Positions 1-7,005 of a DNA stretch of 45,497 bases are shown here, in pieces. Position numbers and translations under genes: made by a program. Each line of letters opens with the position of its first letter. Within the stretch, counting starts at the first letter, position 1. The notes beneath the pieces are model-generated. The model did not search any database. It saw only the letters and a program-made list of their open reading frames with translations, and had not been told where the DNA came from. Origin of the DNA: Campylobacterota bacterium (GTDB taxonomy: Bacteria; Campylobacterota; Campylobacteria; Campylobacterales; Sulfurimonadaceae); NCBI GenBank assembly GCA_014764025.1, contig JACXUD010000002.1, positions 1 to 45,497 on the forward strand, given 5' to 3'.

Positions 1-161
1 CCTACAGGAACATCAGAGCTCAAAGCACGGATTTTAACTGAATCTTCTAAAATTTCATTATATCGTTCTACAGCTTCAAAAAAACTAAGATTAAAATAAT
101 CTAACAGTAAAACAAAAATAATTAGAAATATAGAAATATAAAATAAATTTCTATATGACAT
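1..161 (-). CDS. N-terminal part of a membrane-anchored protein, cut by the window edge
   Basis: The minus-strand frame is open from an ATG at 161-159 to the window edge (53 codons). It starts MSYRNLFYIS and has one strongly hydrophobic stretch at about residues 5-23, then a hydrophilic region (FEAVERYNEILEDSV). This is the look of a protein with an N-terminal signal anchor and a domain outside the membrane. There is no clear Shine-Dalgarno sequence, and a plausible -10 (TATTAT, 179-174) would leave a leader of only a few bases. It diverges from the gene at 281 and shares its operator region. Family not recognised. Confidence 0.55.
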   Translation of the reverse strand, partial: MSYRNLFYISIFLIIFVLLLDYFNLSFFEAVERYNEILEDSVKIRALSSDVPV

Positions 162-195
162 ATTTTTGAAAAAATAATATCATAAATTTAAACAA

Positions 196-249
196 TTTAA
201 CAATTTTTTTGTTAAAACTATTGACAAATAACAATTTTATTGTTATAAT
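196..249 (+). promoter_or_regulatory. Divergent promoter region with two TAACAA-N5-TTGTTA operators
   Basis: A textbook promoter reads TTGACA (221-226), 17-bp spacer, TATAAT (244-249), driving the gene at 281. A palindrome ATAACAA-N5-TTGTTAT (228-246) fills the spacer and touches the -10. A second copy, TTTAACAA-N5-TTGTTAAA (196-216), has its centre 31 bp away, about three helical turns. On the other strand this copy contains a possible -35 (TTGTTA) for the leftward gene. The layout suits a dimeric repressor controlling both divergent genes; the repressor is not identified. Confidence 0.7.
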
Positions 250-280
250 TGTATAAATAAAAAAATTAAAAGGAAAAAAA

Positions 281-631
281 ATGAAAATAGCTACACTAAT
301 CGAATTAAAAAGAGCAGTCAAAGACGCCCAAACAGCCCTTAATGAGGCCATCAGGGCCGAACTGTTTAAGAGGGAAAACCTCTTAGATGAACCGGGTAAA
401 CCAGTTCGTCTAAGAGACGAGGTCGAAATTGGTGGGGCAGTATATAAAGTGTACTGCCAAAGGGGGGATAGTGATATGTATCACGAAACGCATTACTCCC
501 TACCCATAACGGAGGAGTACGCCTATAAAGGCTATCCGGGTAGGATAGCCTTTACCATACTCCGTAAAATGGAGTTTGGTAGTCCCTTTCCCCTCACATC
601 GGGGAGAGTAGTGGATGCCGAAATCCACTAA
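281..631 (+). CDS. Hypothetical protein, 116 aa, behind a strong repressible promoter
   Basis: I do not recognise the family. The ATG follows an AAAGGAAAAAAA ribosome-binding leader. Residues 1-35 look like one charged helix (MKIATLIELKRAVKDAQTAL); the rest is mixed, with basic and aromatic residues (VYKVYCQRGD, YHETHY) and no signal peptide or membrane segment, so it is probably a cytosolic single-domain protein. It sits behind a consensus sigma-70-type promoter with a palindrome in the spacer, so its expression is probably normally repressed. A transposase relic begins in another frame at its 3' end. Confidence 0.7.
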   Translation: MKIATLIELKRAVKDAQTALNEAIRAELFKRENLLDEPGKPVRLRDEVEIGGAVYKVYCQRGDSDMYHETHYSLPITEEYAYKGYPGRIAFTILRKMEFGSPFPLTSGRVVDAEIH

Positions 632-726
632 TAGAGGGTATTTCTGCTTCGCAGGTATCCTCTATTAACAAGGGGCTGGATGAACAGGTAGAAGCGTTTA
701 GAAACAGATCTCTGCAAGAAGAGTAT
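622..726 (+). pseudogene. Relic of an IS256-family (Mutator-type) transposase
   Basis: In the frame starting at 622 the DNA encodes a 35-codon stretch, NPLIEGISASQVSSINKG at 622-675 followed by LDEQVEAFRNRSLQEEY to 726. This matches the conserved segment of IS256-family transposases just before the catalytic region (typically GISKSQVSRICKELDERVEAFLNRPLE). The similarity ends abruptly at 726, exactly at the stop codon of the opposing rep gene, and nothing transposase-like precedes it. It is a fragment of about 105 bp without start, DDE residues or inverted repeats. It suggests a past IS insertion, deletion or recombination joining the rep region to its present neighbour. Confidence 0.7.
631..665 (+). 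terminator. Hairpin after the 281 gene
   Basis: ATAGAGGgTA (631-640) pairs with TAtCCTCTAT (656-665), and an inner stem CTGC-ttc-GCAG extends the hairpin. It begins at the stop codon of the upstream gene. There is no T-run after it, so intrinsic termination is uncertain. It also overlaps the transposase relic. Confidence 0.4.
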
Positions 727-1856
727 CACAAGAAAAGGGAAGGATGCGTTGGATCTTTTATAAAATTCTCATATCTTCCATTGGGAGTTTTTAGGGCATC
801 GATCTCTTCTTTTGACATCCCATATTTTTGTTGAAGCATCCCTCTGTAAACTTCTTCTATTCCCTCAAATTCTTCTCTAAAAATTAGAGTCTTTAATTTT
901 TGGATATATTTCTCAGGATTTTCTACCTTATCTTTTTTATGCAGCATTATCCATAGAGTAAGTTCTTCGACTCTTTGGAATGGTATTCTGCAAATCGGAT
1001 CCTTTCGTGTTCTTTCTCTTGCCCAGGAAAAAACAAATTTCCTAGACTTCTTATGATAAAAGCAGATCATCAGCACCCCAGTCACCCGAAACATATCCTC
1101 TAATCCTCTTGTGATACCCTTGAGCATTCTTGATGGATGAGAATAGTTAGTTCCGAATTTTTCATTAAGCTGATCTATGTCTTGTTTAAGTACACCCACA
1201 TTCTCCCCACCTTCTCTGTTTGGTAGATTGTAGTACCTTTCATACATTTCGTAAAGTTTGTAGCCGTATTTGCTGCGATAAAGCGAACTAATCTCTAGGT
1301 TAATATTTGTATATCCGGCTTTAGACACCAGGTACTCCAAGAAAATTTCCTCTATCTCGATATCGACAATATGCTGAGTCTCCTTGAAGATCAGTATTTT
1401 CCCCAAAAAACTTGTGATCCCAAAAAGAACCTCTTTTTCTTCACCTTCTTCTGTTTTTGTTTTAAAGTCTCTTACTGGTATAGGTAATCTGAGCTCTGCA
1501 AGGGCTGAAGTGATTCTATCTACATAGTCGTTATTCTTCTGTAAGCCAGTTTTTCTTCTAAGGCTTGAGAGTTCGAGCTTCATTTTTCGCTGACCCGTTA
1601 ATTGGAAGTAATGCAATATTGCGTCTTGGAGCTTCATAGCCAAAAGGGATAATTCGCCATTTTTTGCATCGGTTATGGCATTATTCTTTTTTAGAACAAC
1701 AAAGTGTTTTGCTTTTGCAACCCTTAAAAGTTCTTTTTCTTTTTCTCTTCGCTTCAGCTCTTCAGTATCAAGAAGATCAGAGTAAGCCCTCTCATTTTTT
1801 TCTTTTTCGACCAATGTTAGTGTTACAGAAGTTTCTTTCTCGTCCTCATTAGGCAT
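726..1856 (-). CDS. Plasmid replication initiator, Rep_3/RepB type
   Basis: The protein has about 376 aa from the ATG at 1856 (MPNEDEKETS). That ATG has an AAAAGGAGC ribosome-binding site; an in-frame ATG seven codons upstream lies inside an iteron and has none. A segment near residue 60 (KNNAITDAKNGELSLLAMKL then a helix) is typical of the first winged helix of Rep_3 initiators, and the later LYEMYERYYN and FGTNYSHPSRMLKGI region fits the second. Such proteins bind iterons as monomers, open the origin and repress their own promoter as dimers. The adjoining iterons, one of them just upstream of the ribosome-binding site, support both roles. The first 50 residues are charged and poorly conserved. 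Confidence 0.85.
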   Translation of the reverse strand: MPNEDEKETSVTLTLVEKEKNERAYSDLLDTEELKRREKEKELLRVAKAKHFVVLKKNNAITDAKNGELSLLAMKLQDAILHYFQLTGQRKMKLELSSLRRKTGLQKNNDYVDRITSALAELRLPIPVRDFKTKTEEGEEKEVLFGITSFLGKILIFKETQHIVDIEIEEIFLEYLVSKAGYTNINLEISSLYRSKYGYKLYEMYERYYNLPNREGGENVGVLKQDIDQLNEKFGTNYSHPSRMLKGITRGLEDMFRVTGVLMICFYHKKSRKFVFSWARERTRKDPICRIPFQRVEELTLWIMLHKKDKVENPEKYIQKLKTLIFREEFEGIEEVYRGMLQQKYGMSKEEIDALKTPNGRYENFIKDPTHPSLFL

Positions 1857-1871
1857 AAAAGCTCCTTTTGT

Positions 1872-2013
1872 CCTCATTATGAGTAATTTTTTTATTTTAT
1901 CCTCTACGACCTTAATAATTTAAGAAATTTATATCCTCATTATGAGTAATTAGCTCCTCATTATGAGTAAAAATAGTCCTCATTGTGAGTAAAATAGTCC
2001 TCATTGTGAGTAG
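1872..2013 (+). repeat. Five iterons, CCTCATTATGAGTAA
   Basis: Copies start at 1872, 1935, 1956, 1978 and 1999. The last two read CCTCATTGTGAG and the final one ends in TAG. Spacing between 1935, 1956, 1978 and 1999 is 21, 22 and 21 bp, two turns of the helix, as expected for Rep-binding iterons. Each unit contains the inverted repeat CTCAT-T-ATGAG, so it could be read by a dimer as well as a monomer. Confidence 0.9.
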
Positions 2014-2149
2014 TTTATGCTTTATGCTGTCCTGAAAATGGGAACTTACAGAAGAATTAACTATTAAGTCAGTATATTAAAACCTAAAAAACTAGAATAT
2101 TTTCCGATAAATTTGGTACTGATCTAAACTGCCAACGAAAAACTTTAAT

Positions 2150-2164
2150 CCTCATTATGAGTAA
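2150..2164 (+). repeat. Sixth, isolated iteron copy
   Basis: A perfect CCTCATTATGAGTAA lies 151 bp past the start of the fifth copy, in the same orientation, and just upstream of the promoter of the gene at 2235. It could support looping between Rep molecules (handcuffing) or Rep control of the downstream small genes. Confidence 0.85.
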
Positions 2165-2200
2165 TATATAAAATACAAAGATACATTTTAATTTATTTAT

Positions 2201-2218
2201 AATATAATACAGTATATT
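2201..2218 (+). promoter_or_regulatory. Operator AATATA-N6-TATATT over a TATAAT box
   Basis: TATAAT at 2203-2208 is embedded in a perfect AATATA/TATATT palindrome and followed by the leader AAGAAAAGGAA before the ATG at 2235. The -35 (GATACA, 2180-2185) is weak. This is the first of eight such modules in the window. Confidence 0.65.
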
Positions 2219-2234
2219 AAGAAAAGGAAATAAA

Positions 2235-2354
2235 ATGAAAGATTTAACGATTGAAGAAATCATGGAAAAGCACAAAGGAATAATGACCGTAGAACAATTC
2301 GATGAGCTATTCGACCCAGTAACGGAGGGCGATGATTTAGGGGAGAGATTGTAG
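2235..2354 (+). CDS. Small acidic protein, 39 aa
   Basis: It starts at an ATG 6 nt after AAAAGGAA and ends TTGTAG; the stop overlaps the GTG start of the next gene (TAGTG), so the two are translationally coupled. The sequence (MKDLTIEEIMEKHKGIMTVE then QFDELFDPVTEGDDLGERL) is acidic and helical, without membrane segments. Family not recognised; a small adaptor, antitoxin-like or regulatory role is possible but not shown. Confidence 0.65.
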   Translation: MKDLTIEEIMEKHKGIMTVEQFDELFDPVTEGDDLGERL

Positions 2355-2701
2355 TGTCTCAATGGAGTTGGAAAGATGTGGAGAATATGCTAGATGAATA
2401 CAAGGATCGTAACCTCTCACAAGATGAACATATTTTTGCTTCAGAGATTTTCCTGAAAAGATTTTTTGAAAACCATATACCTTCTTTTGAAGGGCTTAGT
2501 GCTGATGAAGGGTGTGAAGAAATCGTTAATCAGTTAGGGCTTTACATTAAGGAAGATGAGAAGTTAAACGAAGGGATGACTTTACATATCGAAGAGCACA
2601 ATATTGAGGGGGATATCGTTTTTGTGACGTATCTTCTAGGGGCAGAAGAGGAACTTGAGGATTTTAAGGTAGAGAAAAAAGTAAGGGAGGCTATCGAATA
2701 A
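2354..2701 (+). CDS. Hypothetical acidic protein, 115 aa
   Basis: GTG start (VSQWSWKDVENMLDEY) overlapping the stop codon of the 39-aa gene, so synthesis probably depends on it. The protein is strongly acidic, soluble and mostly helical (SQDEHIFASEIFLKRFFE, then an acidic C-terminal half). No known motif recognised. A 24-bp perfect palindrome follows two bases after the stop codon, between this gene and the convergent gene at 2953. Confidence 0.7.
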   Translation: MSQWSWKDVENMLDEYKDRNLSQDEHIFASEIFLKRFFENHIPSFEGLSADEGCEEIVNQLGLYIKEDEKLNEGMTLHIEEHNIEGDIVFVTYLLGAEEELEDFKVEKKVREAIE

Positions 2702-2702
2702 T

Positions 2703-2726
2703 ATCTAACTCGACGTCGAGTTAGAT
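2703..2726. repeat. 3'-end palindrome, copy 1 (24 bp)
   Basis: CTAACTCGACGTCGAGTTAG with AT/AT flanks forms a perfect palindrome between the convergent genes ending at 2701 and 2726. It is one of four related elements (5791, 8274, 14137). There is no long T-run on either side; it may act as a bidirectional terminator or a protein-binding site. Confidence 0.8.
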
Positions 2727-2953
2727 TACTTTATGGTCTTTTTAAACTCCTCAAGGAGAACAGCATCTTCTTGAGAAATGACCACCATCCCCTTATCGGA
2801 TAAGGAAATATATTTCACTAGAGCATCATTTATATACCCCTCAACCAATCCACTTCTTATTATCCCTTCACTTACTTTTTTCTCAAGCGTATTCTCAAGA
2901 GTTTCCATTACGATCCGACCAAGTAGCTTCTTTAATTTCTTTTTGTTTTTCAT
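2726..2953 (-). CDS. Small basic protein, 75 aa
   Basis: Start ATG with a good AAGGAG ribosome-binding site about 6 nt upstream. The first 16 residues are lysine-rich (MKNKKKLKKLLGRIVME) and the rest is an amphipathic alpha/beta domain ending VVISQEDAVLLEEFKKTIK. It could be a nucleic-acid-binding or antitoxin-type protein, but no family is recognised. It converges on the acidic 115-aa gene across the palindrome. Confidence 0.65.
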   Translation of the reverse strand: MKNKKKLKKLLGRIVMETLENTLEKKVSEGIIRSGLVEGYINDALVKYISLSDKGMVVISQEDAVLLEEFKKTIK

Positions 2954-3149
2954 GGGCTACTCCTTTTTTAAAGTGTAGGGTAATGCTGAAGTGTCGTCAA
3001 TACCGGATAGATAACTATATGCAACTTTATAGAACATTACAAAATAAACATTTTTCCAGTGTGTGAATAGGAAACATATTTTAATCATATACACTTCTTG
3101 TATTTCAAAAACTCTTTGGGAAAACCTTAGTTCGTGCAGAAAAAATCAT

Positions 3150-3155
3150 TATAAT
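3150..3155 (+). promoter_or_regulatory. -10 box for the topoisomerase gene
   Basis: TATAAT at 3150-3155 lies 32 bp upstream of the ATG at 3188, in A-rich DNA without a good -35. The 234-bp gap upstream (2954-3187) otherwise holds only a weak AGTGT/ACACT inverted repeat. Confidence 0.5.
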
Positions 3156-3187
3156 CTACTCAAAACGGACTTGAGGACTTTTACAGA

Positions 3188-5794
3188 ATGAAGACTTTAA
3201 TCCTCACGGAAAAAAGGGATGCGGGTGCAGAGCTCGCCTCCACTCTTGGAGAATTTGGTACAGATCTTGACCGTATCAAGGCCAAGGGGAAAGCAGACGG
3301 GTTTATTGAGAGTGAAAACTTTATCGTATGTTGGGCTGCGGGGCATTTATTCGAGCAGTGTATGCCTGAAGCCATTCGAGCTGATTTTGCTCTCTTTAAA
3401 AAACTGGATACTCCGTTGGCTTACCGAATGGAAGAAATGCGTGACGGGATCAGGGATTTACCTTCCGGTGACAAAACAAAGAAGCGGCAGATCACAATAC
3501 TCCGAAACCTATTCAGACGCAACGATATTTCAAGGATCATAAGTGCGGTAGATGCTGATGCGGAAGGAGAAGGAATTGCTGCGGGGATGCTCTCTCTTGG
3601 AGGACACGGCAAAGGTGTTCCTATTCTCCGTTTTTGGAATACCGGATCTTTTAAATCCAAAACAGCCGTTCAAAAAGCCATGAACGAGCTTCAACCTTAT
3701 GATGCACCAAAATATAAGGCACTCTACCACTCATATCTAGCTAGATCCGTTTGTGATTACCTACTGGGAATGAAGCTAACGAAGGTGGCCTCTGAGCATT
3801 ATAATAAAATGTTCATCTTTGGACGAGTTAAGGCGGTGATCACTTCCCTGGTCGGAATGAGAGAGATAGAGATTGCCAATTTTAAGCCGGAGCCATTTTG
3901 GAGTATGTCGGCAAAGTTTGGGGATTTAGAGCTCTCGCATTTTTATTTTGTAGAAGAACAGCAGATAGACCAAAAGACCGGAGAGAACAAGACGACTTTC
4001 CTCAAAGAGAAAAACTATATTATCAGAGCAGACATAGATAAGGTTTTGGCTGATCTTGCAGAACATGTGAATAAAGTGGAGATCAAGAAGATCGAGGTGA
4101 GACAAACCTCATCAAAGACCCGCCCTCTTCCACTTTCGGGATCTGATTTTGCTTCTGAAATGATGGGAAAATTCAAAATCACCTATAACCAGTGTAATGA
4201 TATGCTTCAGTATCTAAGGGACAACGGCTTTACTACCTACCAGGGAACAAACGGAAGATACTTTTCTCCTGATGATGAAGCCGATGTTGTTACTGCACTC
4301 GGTACGGCGAACACTTATTTTCAGGTTGCGGGAAATTTTGACAAGAGCAGCTACATCTTTAATGGGAAAAAAGCGGCCAAACAAAACCACCCTCCTCTAC
4401 ACCTTACCGGAAGCGTTCCTTCGGAGCGAGATATTAATAAGTGGGCAAACGACAAACTCCCTCACATTAAAGAGGGTTATGAAACGATTGCGAAAAGAAT
4501 TCTTGTAGCCTTCTTGGAAGATGATCTCATCGAGGAACAGCATCTACTTGTTTCAACTCCTGGCGGGTACTTCTTTGAGCTTAGAGGAAGAAAAGCGATC
4601 AAGCAAGGATGGAGAAGCTTTATTGGAGAAGAAATCAAGGATACCACCTTTGATGTAAACCAGTTTAATGTCGGCAACACTATTACCTTGAGCAACATAG
4701 AAGTTTCCGAAGGGATGACAAAGAAGCCTCTACTCTATACCGAGAAGACTCTTCTTGATGTTCTCCTGAATGTTACCAAAGTGGTCGATGGCTATATCAA
4801 GGAAGCAAAGACACCAAATGAGATCAAGAAGTATAAAAAGATGAAGAAGCTCCTAAAAGAGGCCGGGGGCATCGGCACGGATAGGACGAGATCGGATATC
4901 ATTTCTTCACTATTCAAGAACGGGGTTTTCAGAAAGAACGGCAAAGGATACATTACGCTCACGGAAAGCGGTCAGGAGATATTCAATATCTACCCTAGAC
5001 TACTTAAAAGCGTTGAGTTTGCAGCTTCATGGGAAAATGTATTGGAGTCGATCCGACAAGGAAAGACTGATTACAAAGATTTTATCAAGTCAGTCGATGA
5101 TGTGCTGATGGATAAAATGATCCCTGAGATCATAAACGGTGTAGGAGGGAAGGTCCAGGCCGTAGGAGAAAGAGAGAAGGTTATAAGAAATAAACTTGCC
5201 GGAGCTATCTGTCCTTTATGCGGTAAGGGGGTCGATGAGTCAGACAAGCAGTACACTTGTGAGAATGTTTCTTTCGGGAAGAGCAAGGGGTGTGCCTTTA
5301 AGCTAAACAAAGACCTTGCCAAGACATTAGGAAGAAAGCTTGATGGATTGAATGACTTTAATGCCTTTGTGACCTCAACCGAAACCTCACCTATGAAAGA
5401 GAACGCCCATGCGATCTATTTTAATCCTTCTAACAAAAAATACTTCTTTGAGGTTATTTGGGAGAACGCTGCAAACACAGAGGGCTCTTCGGGTGGCAAT
5501 ACTGTATCCGCAGGTAATAGCAGTGCAATTTGCGAGACAGCGAAAACCTTCAAGAAGGGAAATGAGTATTTCTTTAAAAATTTACATGGCGGCGATATCA
5601 CTATGGATCAAGCCAAAAAACTGTTCGATGGAGAAGAGGTACAAGTTAGTAGGAAGAATAAAGAGGACAAGAAATATACCCTCTCAGTTAAATACAAAGG
5701 AGAGCCGATGCTTGAGACCGCCTTTGTGAATAATAGTATTATTGGAGGGAGCAAGAGAGGCAAAGGTAGAGGAAAAATCAACTTTAACTTCTAA
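3188..5794 (+). CDS. DNA topoisomerase type IA (topoisomerase III / TraE-like)
   Basis: 868 aa. It should pass one DNA strand through a transient break, resolving plasmid replication or transfer intermediates. The TOPRIM domain shows E8 (LILTEKR) and the acidic motif DADAEGEG at 122-129. ARSVCDYLLGMKLTKV (about 185-200) and FGRVKAVITSLVG match the family core. The nucleophile region reads FTTYQGTNGRYFS (348-360), placing the tyrosine at 351, but the usual Y-P-R-T-D is Y-Q-G-T-N, losing the conserved arginine. GGIGTDRTRSDII is the later conserved block. A four-cysteine zinc-binding element (CPLCG ... C ... GC) lies near residue 675, followed by topoisomerase C-terminal repeats. The stop codon lies inside a palindrome. 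Confidence 0.9.
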   Translation: MKTLILTEKRDAGAELASTLGEFGTDLDRIKAKGKADGFIESENFIVCWAAGHLFEQCMPEAIRADFALFKKLDTPLAYRMEEMRDGIRDLPSGDKTKKRQITILRNLFRRNDISRIISAVDADAEGEGIAAGMLSLGGHGKGVPILRFWNTGSFKSKTAVQKAMNELQPYDAPKYKALYHSYLARSVCDYLLGMKLTKVASEHYNKMFIFGRVKAVITSLVGMREIEIANFKPEPFWSMSAKFGDLELSHFYFVEEQQIDQKTGENKTTFLKEKNYIIRADIDKVLADLAEHVNKVEIKKIEVRQTSSKTRPLPLSGSDFASEMMGKFKITYNQCNDMLQYLRDNGFTTYQGTNGRYFSPDDEADVVTALGTANTYFQVAGNFDKSSYIFNGKKAAKQNHPPLHLTGSVPSERDINKWANDKLPHIKEGYETIAKRILVAFLEDDLIEEQHLLVSTPGGYFFELRGRKAIKQGWRSFIGEEIKDTTFDVNQFNVGNTITLSNIEVSEGMTKKPLLYTEKTLLDVLLNVTKVVDGYIKEAKTPNEIKKYKKMKKLLKEAGGIGTDRTRSDIISSLFKNGVFRKNGKGYITLTESGQEIFNIYPRLLKSVEFAASWENVLESIRQGKTDYKDFIKSVDDVLMDKMIPEIINGVGGKVQAVGEREKVIRNKLAGAICPLCGKGVDESDKQYTCENVSFGKSKGCAFKLNKDLAKTLGRKLDGLNDFNAFVTSTETSPMKENAHAIYFNPSNKKYFFEVIWENAANTEGSSGGNTVSAGNSSAICETAKTFKKGNEYFFKNLHGGDITMDQAKKLFDGEEVQVSRKNKEDKKYTLSVKYKGEPMLETAFVNNSIIGGSKRGKGRGKINFNF

Positions 5795-5810
5795 CTCGAT
5801 ATCGAGTTAG
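5791..5810. repeat. 3'-end palindrome, copy 2
   Basis: CTAACTCGATATCGAGTTAG is a perfect palindrome and contains the TAA stop codon of the topoisomerase (5792-5794). It is followed directly by a true intrinsic terminator, so at this copy termination does not need the palindrome. Confidence 0.85.
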
Positions 5811-5815
5811 ACCTC

Positions 5816-5846
5816 AAAGCCCTATTTTTCGGGCTTTATTTTTATT
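5816..5846 (+). terminator. Rho-independent terminator after the topoisomerase
   Basis: AAAGCCC (5816-5822), an 8-nt loop, GGGCTTT (5831-5837), then ATTTTTATT. A standard intrinsic terminator. Confidence 0.85.
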
Positions 5847-5853
5847 CTTAATC

Positions 5854-5883
5854 TTGATTTTGTATCATTGTTTTCACTAAACT
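5854..5883 (+). promoter_or_regulatory. Promoter of the HU gene
   Basis: TTGATT (5854-5859), 18-bp spacer, TAAACT (5878-5883). The TTGATTTTG core and the 18-bp spacing are shared with the promoters of the lipoprotein gene (8355) and the pilin-like gene (40869). Confidence 0.5.
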
Positions 5884-5918
5884 CAAACGTACAAAAAATT
5901 TACAAAAAAAGGATATTT

Positions 5919-6203
5919 ATGACAAAAGCAGAATTCGTAGAGCTTGTTCAGAAGAATGGTGAGTTTAAAAGCAAGGCAGCAGCAGAAAAAGCAGTAAAAG
6001 CGTTCATTGACTCTGTTACTGAAGCATTGGTTAAAAAAGAAACCGTTTCTCTAGTTGGTTTTGGAACATTCTCGACAGTAGAGGTAGCTGAAAAATCAGG
6101 TACAGTACCGGGCACTAACAAGACTTATAAAAAAGCTGCACATACAGCACCAAAATTCAAGTTTGGTAGCACGACAAAAGAAGCGGTTGCTCAGGCAAAA
6201 TAA
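5919..6203 (+). CDS. HU-family nucleoid protein
   Basis: 94 aa from the ATG at 5919 (MTKAEFVELVQKNG), 7 nt after AAAAAAGGAT; a longer in-frame start has no ribosome-binding site. The helical N-terminus and VSLVGFGTFSTVEVAEKSG are classic HU. The DNA-wrapping arm reads KSGTVPGTNKTYKKAAHTAP instead of the usual RxGRNPxTG form, though the proline and basic residues remain. It bends and coats DNA and on plasmids may act in replication, recombination or silencing. It sits between the topoisomerase and SSB genes. Confidence 0.9.
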   Translation: MTKAEFVELVQKNGEFKSKAAAEKAVKAFIDSVTEALVKKETVSLVGFGTFSTVEVAEKSGTVPGTNKTYKKAAHTAPKFKFGSTTKEAVAQAK

Positions 6204-6224
6204 GGAATTTCCTTTAAAATTTTA

Positions 6225-6245
6225 GGGAGAAAAACAGTTTCTCCC
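6225..6245 (+). terminator. Hairpin after the HU gene
   Basis: GGGAGAAA (6225-6232), loop AACAG, TTTCTCCC (6238-6245). The stem is perfect but a C-rich tract follows rather than T's, so terminator strength is uncertain. Confidence 0.5.
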
Positions 6246-6327
6246 TCCCCTGCTCCACAAAATAATAAAATTTCCCAAAAAAACTTCATTTTTTAGTGCA
6301 TTTTTATTTACTTTATATATTATTTAT

Positions 6328-6345
6328 GATATGCTTAATTATATT
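6328..6345 (+). promoter_or_regulatory. Operator GATATG-N6-TATATT at the ssb promoter
   Basis: An imperfect member of the GATATA-N6-TATATC family, in the context TTTATGATATGCT, 17 bp upstream of the ssb ATG. The -10 would be TATGCT (6330-6335). It lacks the AAGAAAAGGAA leader of other members; the ribosome-binding site is AAGGAG. Confidence 0.5.
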
Positions 6346-6362
6346 AAAACAAGGAGTAAGTT

Positions 6363-6893
6363 ATGGACTTTAACAGCTTTATAGTTGCGGGTAATTTGAC
6401 TCGTGATATTGAGATCCACTATGCACAAGGTGGGATTGCGATTGCCAAAACTGGAATTGCGACAAATAGACACTATAAGTCGCAAACGGGTGAGCCGAAA
6501 ACAGAGGTGATGTTTATTGATCTAGTGTTCTTTGGGAGAACTGCCGAGATCGCAAACCAATATTTACAAAAGGGTGCAAATATCCTAGTGCAAGGTAGAA
6601 TTGTATTTGAACAGTGGACGGCTCAAGATGGCAGCAAGAGAAGCAAGCACGTTGTTCATGTTGAAACGCTTCAGATGGGAAATAAGCCAAATGAAGAGCA
6701 AGGGCAACCTCAACAACAGCAACAGCAACAGCAAGGCAACAACCAAAATCAGAACTACCAACAAAACAGAGGCAACCAAAACCAAAATCACAGACAACAA
6801 CATAACAACCAAAATTACGGTCATAATGGTAATCAAGGTGGAAACTACCAACAACCAAACTATGTCTATGATGAGGAAGAAATCCCAGTATAG
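6363..6893 (+). CDS. ssb: Single-stranded DNA-binding protein
   Basis: 176 aa. The OB-fold is residues 1-107, opening MDFNSFIVAGNLTRDIEIHY, with FIDLVFFGRTAEIANQYLQKG and ILVQGRIVFEQW as in bacterial SSB. Residues 115-160 are a tail almost entirely of Q, N, G and H, an intrinsically disordered linker. The C-terminal tip is DEEEIPV rather than the canonical DDDIPF that docks partner proteins; loss of the final phenylalanine could weaken binding to host SSB partners. It would coat single strands during plasmid replication and transfer. Start chosen for AAGGAG at 6351-6356. Confidence 0.93.
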   Translation: MDFNSFIVAGNLTRDIEIHYAQGGIAIAKTGIATNRHYKSQTGEPKTEVMFIDLVFFGRTAEIANQYLQKGANILVQGRIVFEQWTAQDGSKRSKHVVHVETLQMGNKPNEEQGQPQQQQQQQQGNNQNQNYQQNRGNQNQNHRQQHNNQNYGHNGNQGGNYQQPNYVYDEEEIPV

Positions 6894-6894
6894 C

Positions 6895-6919
6895 AGAGAA
6901 AGGGCAACCGCCCTTCTCT
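6895..6919 (+). terminator. Probable terminator after ssb
   Basis: AGAGAAaGGGC pairs with GCCCTTCTCT across loop AACC, with a one-base bulge, followed by a C/T-rich tract ending CTTTTT. It begins two bases after the ssb stop codon. Confidence 0.6.
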
Positions 6920-7005
6920 TCCCCCTCTTTTTATCTCCCTAAACCTTTTATCCTGCTTTTTTTGTAGCTATAATCACCCAACAACACAATGCAAAGCGAG
7001 TTATT

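Larger units (their letters stand above)
1857..2234. other. Origin of replication region (iteron type)
   Basis: This 378-bp stretch holds no gene. It carries six direct repeats of a 15-mer next to rep and is very AT-rich between the last two copies. No clear DnaA box was picked out by eye. It is the most likely vegetative origin of the plasmid. Iteron 1 probably also serves rep autoregulation; a rep -10 candidate (TAAAAT on the minus strand) lies between iterons 1 and 2. Confidence 0.75.

Noticed and set aside
2084-2362. Minus-strand frame of 92 codons over the origin and the 39-aa gene
   Set aside because: It covers the promoter, iteron and an overlapping plus-strand gene with a good ribosome-binding site; its composition reflects the AT-rich strand.
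6514-6858. Long minus-strand frames opposite ssb, rich in V and L
   Set aside because: They are the complement of the Q/N-rich tail of SSB, whose CAA and AAC codons read as valine and leucine on the other strand.
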